Part shown: positions 34,574 through 46,617 of the stretch, piece by piece | Position numbering within the stretch: the first letter of the stretch is position 1 | Layout: every line of letters starts with the position of its first letter | Source of the DNA: Elymus sibiricus | Lineage: Eukaryota; Streptophyta; Magnoliopsida; Poales; Poaceae | Length of the DNA: 64,000 bases | Direction of reading: 5' to 3' | Assembly: GCA_039707655.1 (NCBI GenBank) | Contig: CM077664.1 | Span: 197,030,195 to 197,094,194 of the forward strand | Position numbers and translations under genes: made by a program | The notes under the pieces: generated by a model | The model's input: only the letters and a program-made list of their open reading frames with translations | What the model was told of the DNA's origin: nothing | Databases searched by the model: none

Positions 34574-37500
34574 TGTAACACCCCTCTGTAATGAGCAACA
34601 GTAATCCATGATGATTATGCTAAGCTACTATGATTTGCAATGTTTAATCAGTGTGGATTATTATCTCATTTCAAATTCCTCCACTGAATTCAATTCAATT
34701 CATAAGTGAAATTTTAAGTTGCTCAAAAATTGCTGTAAAAATGTTCATCATTTAGCAAATATTCCAAAACAATTTATTGTTCAGGAAAACAACATCACCA
34801 CCATGCTAAAATGAGCATTAGCATTTAAAACAGTGCGATTCCAGCAATTTAAAATGCAAATTCATTTATGAAAATTCCAAATGGATTCAAACTAATCCCA
34901 AACTTTTTGTGGCAGTGCCTAAAAATGCAATGGATTTTTGTGGGCCAGCTCCACATTTTTCCCAAGTCATTAGGTGGCCCCAAATAATCTTTTCAGCCTC
35001 TGTTTAATAAATAAAGGGAAAACAGAAAAGAAAAGGGGGGCAGGCGCTTACCTGGCTCGCGGCCCAGCCGGCCCATCCCTATTCGTCTACCTGCCCCGCC
35101 CCTCGTGTCACCGCCGCCATGGCTGGAGCTCGCCGCGCCGCCCGCAGCTCGTCACCGCGACGAGGCAGGTGGGTTGGGGATAAGGACTCACTCCGAGCCC
35201 TCCCCCCTGGAAACTCCCCACCATTTTCCCTTGCTCCCTCCCTCGCACTCGCCTCTCCTCCCCTCTGCCGAGTGCCATCGCCGCCGCGTTTCCGTCGATC
35301 TCGCGGCCACCGGCGCCCGTCCGGCCTTCCGTGCTGCCCAAGAGACCCGCCGGCGTCCGCCTCTTCGTCCGAGAACCTCTGCTGGAGCCGGGGCCCTCCG
35401 CAACTGCCGATCATCTTCGTCCCCTTCCGCCTTGGCCTCCGGCGACCACCATCGTCTCCGACGACCTCTGCGCTCCTAAGCTTCCACGGGCCTCCTTGAG
35501 CCGCTCGGTGAGCCACCACTCTGTTTAACCTCACTGTGGCTGACAGCTGGGCCCCACCTGCCAATTTGACTGGTCAGCTGGTCAGCCGACTGCTGATGCA
35601 ATGATTACACCAGCATGATGTCATATTCCATTTCTGGCATTTCTGCTTAATTAAATAATTCCAGGAAATTGCTAAAACTTCAGAAATTCGTAGAAATTCA
35701 ACCGTAGCTCGGATCGAAAAGTTTTCAACATGAAAGTTGATCAGAAAAACTAGACGAATCCGAATATGTGGTCAAAATGCTTGACCATCACTCCTATCTA
35801 CCTGAACATGGAACCTTCCCCTCCGGTTCAGTATACCAAAATCCGCCCAAATGCCGGGAAAATATCCCAGATATTTTCCCGCTTCGTCTGCGACATGTAG
35901 CATTGCATTAGGGCACCACCAGCACTGCATACTGTCGTGCCATGCATCTGTATTGCTCTGTTTGCTTTTATTTATTGTTTCTTCCCCCTCTTCTTATCCG
36001 GTAGACCCCGAGACCGACGCAGCTCCGGAGTCCGACTACACCGTTGACGACCCCTCCTTTGCCGCAGAGCTTCCAGGCAAGCAACCCCCCTTGAGCATGC
36101 CTATATCGCCTATTCTTTCTCCCTCTTGCTTGCATTAGAATTGCTACAGTTATTGTTCCGAATACCTAATCTGTTGCATAGCCTGTTTTTGTAAACTGCT
36201 ATTGATACTTTACCTGATATCCTAAATGCTTAGTATAGGTTGGTTGGTAAACCATCTGTGGTCCCTCATCCTTGTCCTAGTTGCCCCGCTTAGATACCAG
36301 TACCCAGATCGATGTGATCGATGGGTTGATACCAGCACACCACCACACACCCCATAAATTGCTCGACTCTGCAGAGCTACCATCGAGTGCCGAGGGTGAT
36401 ACCTCTTATCTCACTCCTGATGTTGCCTCTATAGTACAGCTAGTCGGTTGTTGGTTACCGAGGGTGATTCCTCTTTCACCACCTCCGATGAAGCTTCTGT
36501 CGTGCAACCCCGCAAGTGTGAATACCATCGAGGGTGATTCCTCCGGGTTCACCTTGATGGGTACATCGAGTGGGATTCCAACGAGGGTGATTCCTCGGAT
36601 CCCTTCTTGATGTTATGGACACACGGTTACTTGACTTTACTACTGATATTGATTAAAGTCGGGTCGGCCCCGAGGGGTACCCGCGAGTAATGTGACATGG
36701 AGTCGGGTTGACCGTGAGGGTACCCGCGAGATAATTACGTGGCACGGCCGGGCATTCTAAGCCCTTGCCGTAAGTCCACGAGACGGGGCGACGGGGTCAC
36801 ATGATCGTGAGTCTCTGCTCGTTTCCGCGAGCTCCCAATGCACTAATGGGTTAGGATATGTGATCTGAGTAGGCCTCTGGCCTTATCGCACTAACCACCA
36901 CGCGGGAATAGTATGGGCACTCGGCGTCGTATGTATCAGCCGAAGCTCTTCAGACGTCAACAGTTGAGCGGCGCACGCCGGGTTGGACTGGGAAAGCCTG
37001 CGCTTGTATTAAGGGGGCTAGGTCTGCTCACCGGCCGCGTTCGCAATGCGCAGGAGTGCAAAGGGCGATGGGCCCAAGACCCCTGAGTGCTTAGGATGTA
37101 GACCGGCGTGCTAGCCTCTCTGTTGAGCCTAGGTAGGGCTATGACGTGTCGATCAGCCGAGGCCGGGCATGGACCGAGCAAGTGTGTCCGGCCAGAGTTA
37201 ATCGAGCGTGTTGGGTAAGTTGGTGCACCCCTGCAGGGAAGTATATCTATTCGAATAGCCGTGTCCACGGTAACAGGACGCTCGGAAAATATCCCGATCT
37301 ACTACAACTAGAAATGGGTGGAATATGTTAGCTCCGGGATCGCTTTCTCGCAGGGAGTCGAGGAAGGATCTCTGGGCGTGGTTACTACTTGTCGCTACTA
37401 CCATATTAATGTACTAATCTGCACTCTTCTTATGCTGCAAGACGCTGAAGATGCTAGTCTTCGATAGGCTAGCCCTTCCCCTCTATTCTGGCATTTCTGC

Positions 37501-38049
37501 AGTCAAGTCCACATATACAGCCTTCCTTTGATAATGATGCATAACTAGACTAGTTCTGATGTAAGTCTTGCAGAGTACTTTGGATGAATACTCATGGTTG
37601 CTTTGCTTCCCCTTTTTCCCTCTATACCCGATTGCTGCGACCAGATGACGGAGCCCCGGAGCCAGCTTCCCCTACCGGCGACGACTACTACTACCCCTCC
37701 GGCGGATACTACTACTACGAGGAGCCCTCCGACGACCAGGAGTAGATAGGAGGCACCCAGGCAGGAGGCCTGCGCCTTTCGATCTTATGTCGTTGTTTTG
37801 CCCCGCCTTCTTAAAGGCCTATCTGTTTAACTTTTATGTTTGTACTCAGATATCTGATGCTTCCGCTGATGCTTGTATGACATCGAGCTTATGTATTCGA
37901 GCCCTCGAGGCCCCTGGCTTGTAATATAAAGCTTGTATGACTTTTATTTGTGTTTAGAATTGTGTTGAGATATCTTCAAGTGAGTCCTTAGGCTTGATCG
38001 TGTGCATTTGCGTGTATGATTAGTGCACGATTAAGTTGGGGGCGTCACA
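34574..38049 (+). repeat. 3' LTR (3,476 bp) of the chromovirus
   Basis: It matches the 5' LTR with scattered substitutions, apart from one large gap: CCACCAC runs directly into TCTGTTTAACC at 35519, so the part matching 25748-26246 is missing. The two deletion edges share AC. A shorter gap of about 10 bp lies near 35055. Confidence 0.95.
37647..37745 (+). other. Tyr-rich ORF tail inside the 3' LTR
   Basis: Same 33-codon frame as 28376-28474 with one visible change (Ala to Ser), preceded by GACCAG. See the 5' LTR entry. Confidence 0.4.
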
Positions 38050-38185
38050 GGTGCGCCCTGTTGTCTTGTCGTCTCCTCGTCTGGCTTCTGCTCCTCCCCT
38101 GAAGCTTCTAGGGTCCCTCCTGGTCCAGAAAAAATCATCAAAAAGATTAGTAGCTCCGTTTGGTAGGGATTTTCTGTAAAAACCA

Positions 38186-40900
38186 AAAGTTCCTGCTCGT
38201 CCTCGAGTAGGTGAATGATAAAAACAGAATTTTTGATGTTGAATGTTACCTAGCATGTTTATCATGTAATCTTTTACGGTATGAATATTGGGAAACGATG
38301 AAGTAATAAATATCAACATAATAATATCCATGAATACTAGAAGATAATCATTAACTTTCAAAATATACGATACTTAACGAATGTTACCCCTACTCATTGA
38401 ATTATGTAAGCATGGCATGACTCCGTCTTCCTAACATAAATACAAATCATGAGCACCCCGGTGCCCAACCAAGCAATTGTATCATACTTTTCCTCGCTCC
38501 AGCATTTTCAACTCCACTCAGTACTTGAGCATGAGCCATGGACTAAGCACTTTGGATGGTAAAGAGAACGATGATAGGGGTTCATAAGGGAAGACAAAAA
38601 TAGAGAAAGTCTTACATCAACGCGACTGATCGTTAGGCAATGGAGAGGCCCTACAATCGATGTCAATATGAGGAGTAGGGATTGCCATGCAACGGATGCA
38701 CTAGAGCTATAAGTGTATGAAAGCTCACTATGGAAATGAAGTGGGTGTGGATCCAACTTGCTTGCTCATGAAGACCTCGGGCATTTGAAGAAGCCCGTCA
38801 TCAGAATATACAAGCCAAGTTCTATAATGTAAAAATTCCCACTAGTATATGAAAATGACAAATCATGGAGACTCTCTATATGAAGAACATGGTGCTACTT
38901 TGAAGCACAAGTGTGGTAAAAGGATAGTAGCATTGCCCCTTCTCCCTTTTTCTCTCATTTTTTTCCTTTTCATTTTTTTAGAACAATATCATGAACCTCA
39001 TCCCCACTTTTTCGAGGACTCATCAGTCTCCATCATTCTTTACCTCACTAGGAGAATGCTCTAATAATGATGATCATCACACTTTTATTTACTTACAACT
39101 CGATAAAACCGAAAAGGATATGACTCTATATGAATGCCTCTGGCAGTGTACCAGGATGTGCAATGATCTAGCGTAATATGTATAACAGTGGTGAACAGTG
39201 GCTTTGCCACAAATATCATGTCAGCTCTATGATCATGCAAATCAATATGATGATGAGCACACAAGTCATGTGGCTAGTAACGGTGGAAGTTGCATGGCAA
39301 TATATCTGGGAATGGCTATGGAAATGCCATGATAGGTAGGTATGGTGGCTGTTTTGAGGAAGGATATATGAGGCTTATGTGTGATAGAGCGTGTCATATC
39401 ACGGGGTTTGGATGCACCGACGAAGTTTGCACCAACTCTCGAGGTGAGAACGAGCAATGCACGGTACCGAAGAGGCTAGCAAAATACAGATAGGTGGAAG
39501 TGCTTTAGTCCATAAACTCACATTAGTCATAAAGAACTCAAATATTTATTGCGAACCCTATTAGCCCGCGAAGCAAAGTACTACCCGCATGCTCCTAGGG
39601 AGGACGTTGGTAGGAGTTAACCATCGCGCACCCCTGATTAATGCAACACAAAGGATTTCAACGAGGAATACAAATGCTCCAACATCTCGGTCAGGCCATA
39701 ACTGACACTTAAACAAGTAGTGCATAACAAGCTTTAATCTTGATATTTCTACTCACTAATGATTATGGACTAATAACCTTTCATATTATGACATCAATAT
39801 TATTAAGTCATACGCTTTTTATTCAGTGATCTACATGAAAGTTTTTATTATACCACTCTTGTATACCTATCATTTTTAGACTAGTCATATAACCCGTGCA
39901 AATTACCACTTCCTATTAAAAGACTCTCAAAAAGATATAAGTGAAGCATGAGAGTGCAAATGATTTCTATAATAACCACCACCGTGCTCTATAGATATAA
40001 GTGAAGTACATGAGCAACTGCATAACTCAAAAGATATAAGCGAAGCACATTGAGTATTCTAATAAATCATGATGAATGTGTGTCTCTCTTGAAAGGTGTG
40101 TCCAGCAAATAATGATTGTGGCATACTAAAAATCAAACAAAATAAAACTATGGCACAAGACGCTCCAAGTAAAACTCATATCATGTGATGAATAAAAATA
40201 TAGCTCCAAGTAACATACCGATGAATTGTAGACGAAAGAGGGGATGCCGTCCGGGGCATCCCCAAGCTTAGACGCTTGGGTATTCCTTGAATATTACCTT
40301 GGGGTGCCTTGGGAATCCCCAAGCTTAGGGTCTTACCTCTCCTTGTTCCTTCAGTCATCGTGATCTCACCCAAAACTTGAAAACTTTAGCACACAAAACT
40401 CAACAGAAACTTCGTGAGATTTGTTAGTATAATAAATCAATCATCCACTTTAGGTACTGTTATAAATTTATTCATAATTGTTCTTGCATAATATCTACTG
40501 TATTTTAACTTCTCCATGACTTATACCCCCCGATATAATCCATAGCATCATCAAAACAAGCACACTATGCAATAAAAACATAATCTGTCTAAAACAGGAC
40601 AGTACATAATGACAGAATATTTATCCATACTTCTATAACTCAAAAAAATCTAAAAAAATAGGAAAATGTAAACAATTAGTACCCAATACTATATAAATTT
40701 TGTAGATATTTTCGACGTTCCAGTACAGAATGTAAATTCCAGCACTGGGTGTAAAACTTTATGTTTTTGCACAGAATCAACCTTACTATCATTGAAATCA
40801 TCCCAAAGGCTTTACTTGGCACAAACACTAATTAAAAGATAAAAACACAATCATTACAGTAGCAATAATCATGTGATCACACCAAAACATAAAGGATAAC
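38186..40900 (-). other. 3' internal region of the minus-strand element
   Basis: Reverse complement of the family's non-coding 3' region, ending (in minus reading) at CTCGAGGACGAGCAGGAA and joined at once to LTR sequence. PPT and roughly the first 180 bp of LTR are missing. It includes the double PPT-like hairpin block (40241-40330) and the post-ORF stem-loop (40902-40919). Confidence 0.75.
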
Positions 40901-41172
40901 TATTGGGTTGTCTCCCAACAAGCTCTTTCTTTATAGCCATTAAGATAGGCTTCGATATTTTAACGATGCTCACATAAAAGATAAGAGTTGAAGCACAAGG
41001 ATAGCATCATAAAACATACATACTTCCTATGCATAAGCATTTTATAAGAATTTTTTTTATCAAGACAAGAGATATTTAGCATATGCAAGGAAGAAGAATA
41101 AAACATTGACAATCTCAACATAAGAGAGGTAATTTGGTAACATGGAAATTTTCATAGCTATACTTCCCTCTC

Positions 41173-41676
41173 TCAAAGTAATGTAGGATCATAATCAAAT
41201 TCAACAATATATCTATCATATAAAATATTCTCTCCATGATCCACATGCATGCAAGTTTTATAATCCTCTAAGATAGTGGGATTGACATCAACTAAAGTCA
41301 TGACCTCTCCAAACCCACTTTTATCAAAAAAATCATAAGATTGATAATTCTCCAAAGTAGTGGGATAATTATTACCTAAAGTTGATGCTCTTCCAAACCC
41401 ACTTTTAATAGTATTGCAAATATTATTATCAATAATAGGTTCATCATGAAGCTCAAATGAATTTTCAAGATCACAAGAAGCAACATAATTATCACCCCAG
41501 TCATGATCATTAGCACAATTGATATTCATAGCATTTATACTAACGCAATTGCAATCATGCTTTTCATTCAATAAATGTATCTCAATAGCATTTTGTTTTA
41601 TCACTTCTTCATTATTAGCTATTGGTTTACAACATGCAGCAAGTTTGAAAAGATTAGCAAGTGGATGAGGATCCAT
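41173..41676 (-). pseudogene. Unknown ORF of the minus-strand non-autonomous element
   Basis: ATG at 41676 (MDPHPLANLF) opens 167 codons ending at 41173. Compared with 44631-45924 it is shortened: it lacks most of the N-terminal half and ends before the LHMLD tail, whose traces continue in other frames to about 41040. It contains two tandem copies of a 28-residue unit starting KSGFGRASTLG and KSGFGEVMTLV, each followed by a PTxLE motif. It has no retroviral domain. The high Asn/Asp content matches the AT-rich codon use of the family. Confidence 0.65.
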
Positions 41677-41763
41677 ATGTCTTTACTTTTCCCTTTTATT
41701 TTATCTTCTTGTGTGTCAATGATAAGGATAGAATATCTAGGCAATAAATAAAACAAGCAAATA

Positions 41764-41764
<1 letters not shown>

Positions 41765-41794
<30 letters not shown>
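41765..41794. repeat. (GT)n microsatellite
   Basis: About 15 GT units between the ORF start and PBS of the minus-strand element. Confidence 0.95.
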
Positions 41795-41797
<3 letters not shown>

Positions 41798-41822
41798 GTA
41801 CCTTGCTTTGTTTGATGAAATC

Positions 41823-41840
41823 TCCCCGGCAACGGCGCCA
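41823..41840 (-). other. Primer-binding site, tRNA-Asp (minus element)
   Basis: The reverse complement reads TGGCGCCGTTGCCGGGGA, a perfect match to the plant tRNA-Asp 3' end, 11 bases from the LTR edge at 41852. Confidence 0.92.
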
Positions 41841-41851
41841 GAAATTCTTTC

Positions 41852-42812
41852 TGCTACTTGTGAGCTGTGTTGGGATTTTCCCCGAAGAGGAAGAGTGAAG
41901 CAATATACTAGCAGATAGTATTTCCCTTAGTAGAGAACCAAGGTTATCGAACCAATAGGAGATTCACACAAACAAAATACTTGCACCCAACTCGGGCAAG
42001 AGGGTTGTCAATCCCCTCCATTCACCATATTTACTAAAACCCTAAAAAGCCCGCTGCAATTTATTTCCTTTTTATTTCTTTTGCAATGGACCCCGGGGCC
42101 ATTGTTTTCACTATAGGCATCTCTCTCAAGAACATAGCATACAGTGGGTAAACAAATTACTGTTGGGCAATTGATAGAAAAGCGCATAGTTATGATATTA
42201 TTCATGGCATGATCAGTACATAGGCATTACGTCCATGACAATTAGACCAAAATGATTCTACATCTACTACTATTACTCCACCCCTCAATCGCTATCCAGC
42301 ATGCAACTTAAGGTATTAAGTTCATAACGAACAAAGTAATGCTTGAAGCATGATGACATAATGTAGACAAAATAAGACCAATCAATATGATCGAACCCCG
42401 TCGTTTTACCCTTAGTAGCAACAATACAAATACATGCCTCGCTACCCCTTCTATCACGAGGTGAGGACACCACAAGATTGAACCTACTACTATGCACCAC
42501 TTCCACTGAAGATCTAATCATAAACTTTTGGCCAAAGAAAACTCATAGATCAGAAAGCATTACATAGCTATAACAATCACACATAATAAAGTTCAGAATA
42601 TAACTCAATTACTTTCAATGAACAATCTGATCATAAACCCACAATTCATCAGATCCCAACAAACACACCGCAAAAGAAGATTACATCAAATAGAACTCCG
42701 AGGAGAACGTTGTATTGAAGATCAAAGAGAGAGAGAGAGAGACATCTAGCTAATCACTATGGACCCATAGGTCCTGTGGGAACTACTCACACATCATCGG
42801 AGGTGCAGCAAG
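41852..42812 (-). repeat. 5' LTR of the minus element, interrupted
   Basis: It begins TGCTACTTGTGAGC (reverse complement of the LTR end) and is cut at 42812 (GCAGCAAG), where a plus-strand LTR begins. The rest is expected beyond 64000 or is lost. Confidence 0.85.
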
Positions 42813-44374
42813 TGATACGTCTCCAACGTATCTATAATTTTTTATTGTTCCATGCTATTATAGTATCAATCTTGGATGTTTTTATATGCAATCATATGCC
42901 ATTATATATCATTTTTTGGGACTAACCTATTAACCCAGTGCCCAGTGCCAGTTGCTATTTTTTGCTTGTTTTTGTATTTTCAGAAAATCATTATCAAAAA
43001 GAGTCCAAACGAGAGAAAAACTTTGGATTAATTTTTTCTGGACCAGAAGAGACCCACGAAGCTTCGGGAGAAGACCAGAAGAGCCACGAGGAGGCGGCAA
43101 GCCTGGAGGGCGCACCCAGGGGGGTAGGCGCGCCCCATAGGCTTGTGGGCCTCTCGTATCCCCTCCTGACCTAATTCATGCGCTATAAATTCCCAAATAT
43201 TCCCAATATACCAAAAAGACAGAAGAGAAAACCTTTCCACCGCCGCAAGCCTCTGTTCTTCCACGATCCCATCTGGAGGCCTTTTTCGGTACTCTGCCGG
43301 AGGGGGAATCGATAACGGAGGGCTTCTTCATCAACCTTGCTGCCCCTCCGATGATGTGTGAGTAGTTTACCACAGACCTACGGGTCCATAGCTAGTAGCT
43401 AGATGGCTTCTTCTCTCTCTTTGATCTTCAATACCATGTTCTCCTCGATGTTCTTGGAGTTCTATCCAATGTAATCTTCTTTTGCGGTGTGTTTGTTGGG
43501 ATCCGATGAATTGTGAGTTTATGATCAAATTATTCATGAGAAATATTTGAGTCTTCTCTAAACTCTTTTATGCATGATTATTATAGCTTTGTATTTCTCT
43601 CTGATCTATCGATTTGGTTTGGCTAACTAGATTGGTTTATCTTGCAATGGGAGAGGTGCTTTGTGATGGGTTCAATCTTGCGGTACTCAATCCCAGTGAC
43701 AGAAAGGGACATGACACGTATTTGTATTGCTGCCATTAAGGATAAAAAGATGGGGTTTAATCATATTGCTTGAGTTTACTTTGTCTACATCATGTCATCT
43801 TGCTTAAGGCGTTACTCTGTTTCATACTTAATACCCTAGATGCATGCTGGATAGCGGTCGATGGGTGGAGTAATAGTAGTAGATGCAGGCAGGAGTTAGT
43901 CTACTTGTCTCGAACGTGATGCCCATATACATGATCATTGCCATGAATCCGTCATAATTATTTGCTTTTCTATCAATTGCCCAACAGTAATTTGTTTACC
44001 CACCGTATGCTATGTGTTCGAGAGAGAAGCCTCTAGTGAAAACTATGGCCCCCGGGTCTACTTTTATCATATATTAAAATCAAAAATACTTTGCTGCAAT
44101 TTATTTACTTTTATTTTATTTAGTATTTTAGTTTATCTATCTATCACTATCATAATTAATCCTTGCAAATAACCGCTAAGAGGATTGACAACCCTCTTAT
44201 TTGCGTTGGGTGCAAGTGTTTGCTTTTGTGTGTGCAGGTGCGTTTAATGGGATTTTGCTTGGTTCTCCTACTGGATTGATAACCTTTGTTCTTAACTGAG
44301 ATAAATACTTATCTCTACTATACTGCATCATCCTCTCCTCTTCGGGAAAATACCAACACAGTCTACAAGTAGCA
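42813..44374 (+). repeat. 5' LTR of the first element in the plus-strand chain
   Basis: Full length, TGATACGTCTCC to ACAAGTAGCA, with TATAAAT at 43184-43190. It inserted into the minus-strand LTR. Candidate left target duplication is GCAAG (42808-42812); the right partner is outside the window. Confidence 0.92.
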
Positions 44375-44385
44375 GGAAGAATTTC

Positions 44386-44403
44386 TGGCGCCGTTGCTGG
44401 GGA
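44386..44403 (+). other. Primer-binding site, tRNA-Asp
   Basis: TGGCGCCGTTGCTGGGGA, one mismatch to the plant tRNA-Asp 3' end, 11 bases after the LTR. Confidence 0.88.
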
Positions 44404-44630
44404 GACATCATCAAAATTACCAAGTACCTTCGCACAAACTATCATCCACTTGCATTTATTTTATTTGCCTTTTTATTTACATTTGCCTCTCGTTTTCATC
44501 TCCCCCACTTCTAATTTTTTTACAAAAACACAAAAATATTTTTATCCGCTTGTTTGCTAGTTTGCTTGCTTGCTTTTATTGCCATGTCAACACACAAAAA
44601 CAGAAAGTAAAACAAAAATTTAATATCACT

Positions 44631-45924
44631 ATGGATCACCTTAAAGTTTTTTACTTGGATCATCTTCGATCCATTTGTGCTCGTGCTAAAATCCCAACTA
44701 GCTTAGTTGAGGGAAAATCATTAGATGAGCATGCTCATTTTGTGCATCACCGTTTGTCTAAAAAAGGGAGACTCTTATGGAATCAAATAAATTGTTTGCT
44801 ATGCTATGCTTGGAATCTATGTGAAATTCATGATTTTACTTGTTGCTCTGAGAACCCTAAAAAACACCTTCCCTACCTATGTGAGTTTAATGATAATGAA
44901 ATCTTATCTTCTTATGCCAAGGGTGTTTATAGCTATTATGATATCGAAAAAATTTGAAGAATTTGTTGCTTTTAACGGTGCCCATGAAGTTGCTTCTTTG
45001 ATTGAAAAGTATGATATTACTCTCTACAAATCTGAAAATTTTGCCATACATAAATATTGCGATGAAAATTATGCTTCCAATACCTATTTTAGTGAATTCA
45101 TTGGGAGAATGTCTGTTGCTTTGGAAGAGAATAATGGTATGCATGAATCTATAGATAATTGTGATTCCATTGATTCGATTGAAATATTCCCTCTTGATGA
45201 ATGTGATGCTTGCTATTCTTATGGCCATGATGCCAATATTAATGATGCTTATAGAGATGAACTTGTTATAGTTCCTTATGTTAAAAATGAAATTATTGCT
45301 ATGGCACACATACTTGATAGCTCCTTGAATGAAAAGCATGATTGCAATGATGTTATTGTAAATCCTATTAATGTCAATTGTGCTAATGATATGCAAAGCT
45401 ACAAGCTTGGGGATGAAAATTTTGTTATCTGCACTACTTATTGCAATGATCATGATTGGGGTGATGATGCTTCTTATGATCTTAAAAATTTATTTAAGCC
45501 TCATGGTGAATATGTTATTGATAATAAAATTTGCAATACTACTAAAAGTGGGTTTGGAGAGGTCATGACTTTAGTTGATGTTAATCCCACTACCTTGGAA
45601 GATTATAAAACTTTTATGCATGTGGATTGCGAAGAGAATATTTTATATGATAGCTATATTGTTGAATTTGACTATGATCCTACATGTAATTATTATGAGA
45701 AAGGAAAATATGGTTGTAGAAATTTTCATGTTACTAAATTACCTCTCGTTGTGTTGAAATTGTCAATGTTTTATTCTTCTTCCTTGCATATGCTAGATAT
45801 TTCTTGTCTTGATAATTTGTTTGCCTATAAAATGCCTATGCATAGGAAGTATGTTAGACTTAAATATGTTTCTTACATGCCATATGATGCTTTCTTTGTG
45901 CTTCAATTCTTATTTTTTATGTGA
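44631..45924 (+). pseudogene. Longest copy of the family's unknown ORF, one frameshift
   Basis: ATG 44631 (MDHLKVFYLDHLRSICARAK) is open to a stop at 44957. A 1-nt shift in the A-run at about 44946-44952 carries the frame on as EEFVAFNGAHEV to TGA at 45922-45924, about 430 codons in all. The N-terminal 105 residues are Cys/His/Leu-rich, the middle is Asn/Asp-rich, and the end carries KSGFGEVMTLVDVNPTTLED and LHMLDISCLDNLFAYKMPMH. No protease, RT, integrase or zinc knuckle. It replaces gag-pol in this element. The A-run could be a sequencing error, a mutation or a frameshift site. Confidence 0.7.
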
Positions 45925-46617
45925 GCATCATTGAAATCTCAAGCCTATCTTAATGGCTACTCCCCCCGTCCGCCAAAGAGTGTGCATCTGGCTATTTGAA
46001 GACAAATTAAGGATTTTTGCATAAAACCCCTTACTCTTCTCATTTAAGCAGCTGGCAGCGGCTGTGTTGCTTCGATTGTAGTGTGCAGTTAATGCAAACA
46101 AGCAAAAAAACAATCCAAACACTAGAAATGGCTTCCCGCCAGCAAGTGTACTCCAACTTTCATTGTTCCTGCCAGTTATACTAGTAAAACAACAAAGGTA
46201 CTTGGCGCCACAAAAATTAGAAGGGAGACCAAGGGTCTAATCCCAGCTATAAAGCCAGCTTACATGCGCCAAATAGTAGACCACACACACACACACTAGC
46301 CATGGCCATCGACTTGAACTTAGCAGCACCAGATGAGGGAGAGGAAGAAGATGACAGGTTGCCTGATCTCAATTGGCAACCTGTTGATCTCAATTGGCAA
46401 CCTGTACAGGAAGAAGATGAAGCTGCCTTGGATGAGCAACCTATACAGGAAGAAGATGGAGCTGCCTTGCATGAAAAACTCCAGCCCGAACATCACTTTG
46501 ATCTAAACATGGACCCAGGTACTCCTTGCTAATCTGTTCAATTCTTCTTGTTCAATCCTTCTTCTTGTTCAATCCTTCTTCTTGTTCACTTCGATCTAAA
46601 CATGTTTCTTGAGGTAG

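Larger units (their letters stand above)
24792..38049 (+). mobile_element. Ty3/gypsy chromovirus-type LTR retrotransposon (Tekay-like), decayed
   Basis: 5' LTR 24792-28778 and 3' LTR 34574-38049 start TGTAACACCCC and end GCGTCACA. They are flanked by the perfect duplication GGTGC (24787-24791 and 38050-38054). A tRNA-Met-type PBS and a GAGGAGGAGAAT polypurine tract are in place. The interior holds an accessory ORF and one gag-protease-RT-RNase H-integrase frame, in gypsy order with integrase last and a chromodomain-like tail. Stops and two catalytic-residue changes make it defective. It sits inside a minus-strand LTR. Confidence 0.95.
17929..42812 (-). mobile_element. Minus-strand non-autonomous LTR element with two nested insertions
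   Basis: Read on the minus strand: 5' LTR 42812-41852, PBS, ORF, 3' region, then the 3' LTR in three pieces (38185-38050, 24791-24240, 18635-17929). The gaps are the chromovirus at 24792-38049 and the CACTA at 18636-24239. The 5' LTR is cut at 42812 by a plus-strand element. The start of the 3' LTR and its PPT are deleted at the 38185/38186 joint. Family and coding content match the element at 75. Confidence 0.85.

Noticed and set aside
30512..34591. Shorter overlapping ORFs in other frames of gag-pol
   Set aside because: Shadows of the polyprotein frame, which alone carries the domains.
44197..44445. Minus-strand ORF around the LTR end and PBS, repeated at 53033-53281 and 58012-58206
   Set aside because: The same shadow frame appears at each LTR/PBS junction.
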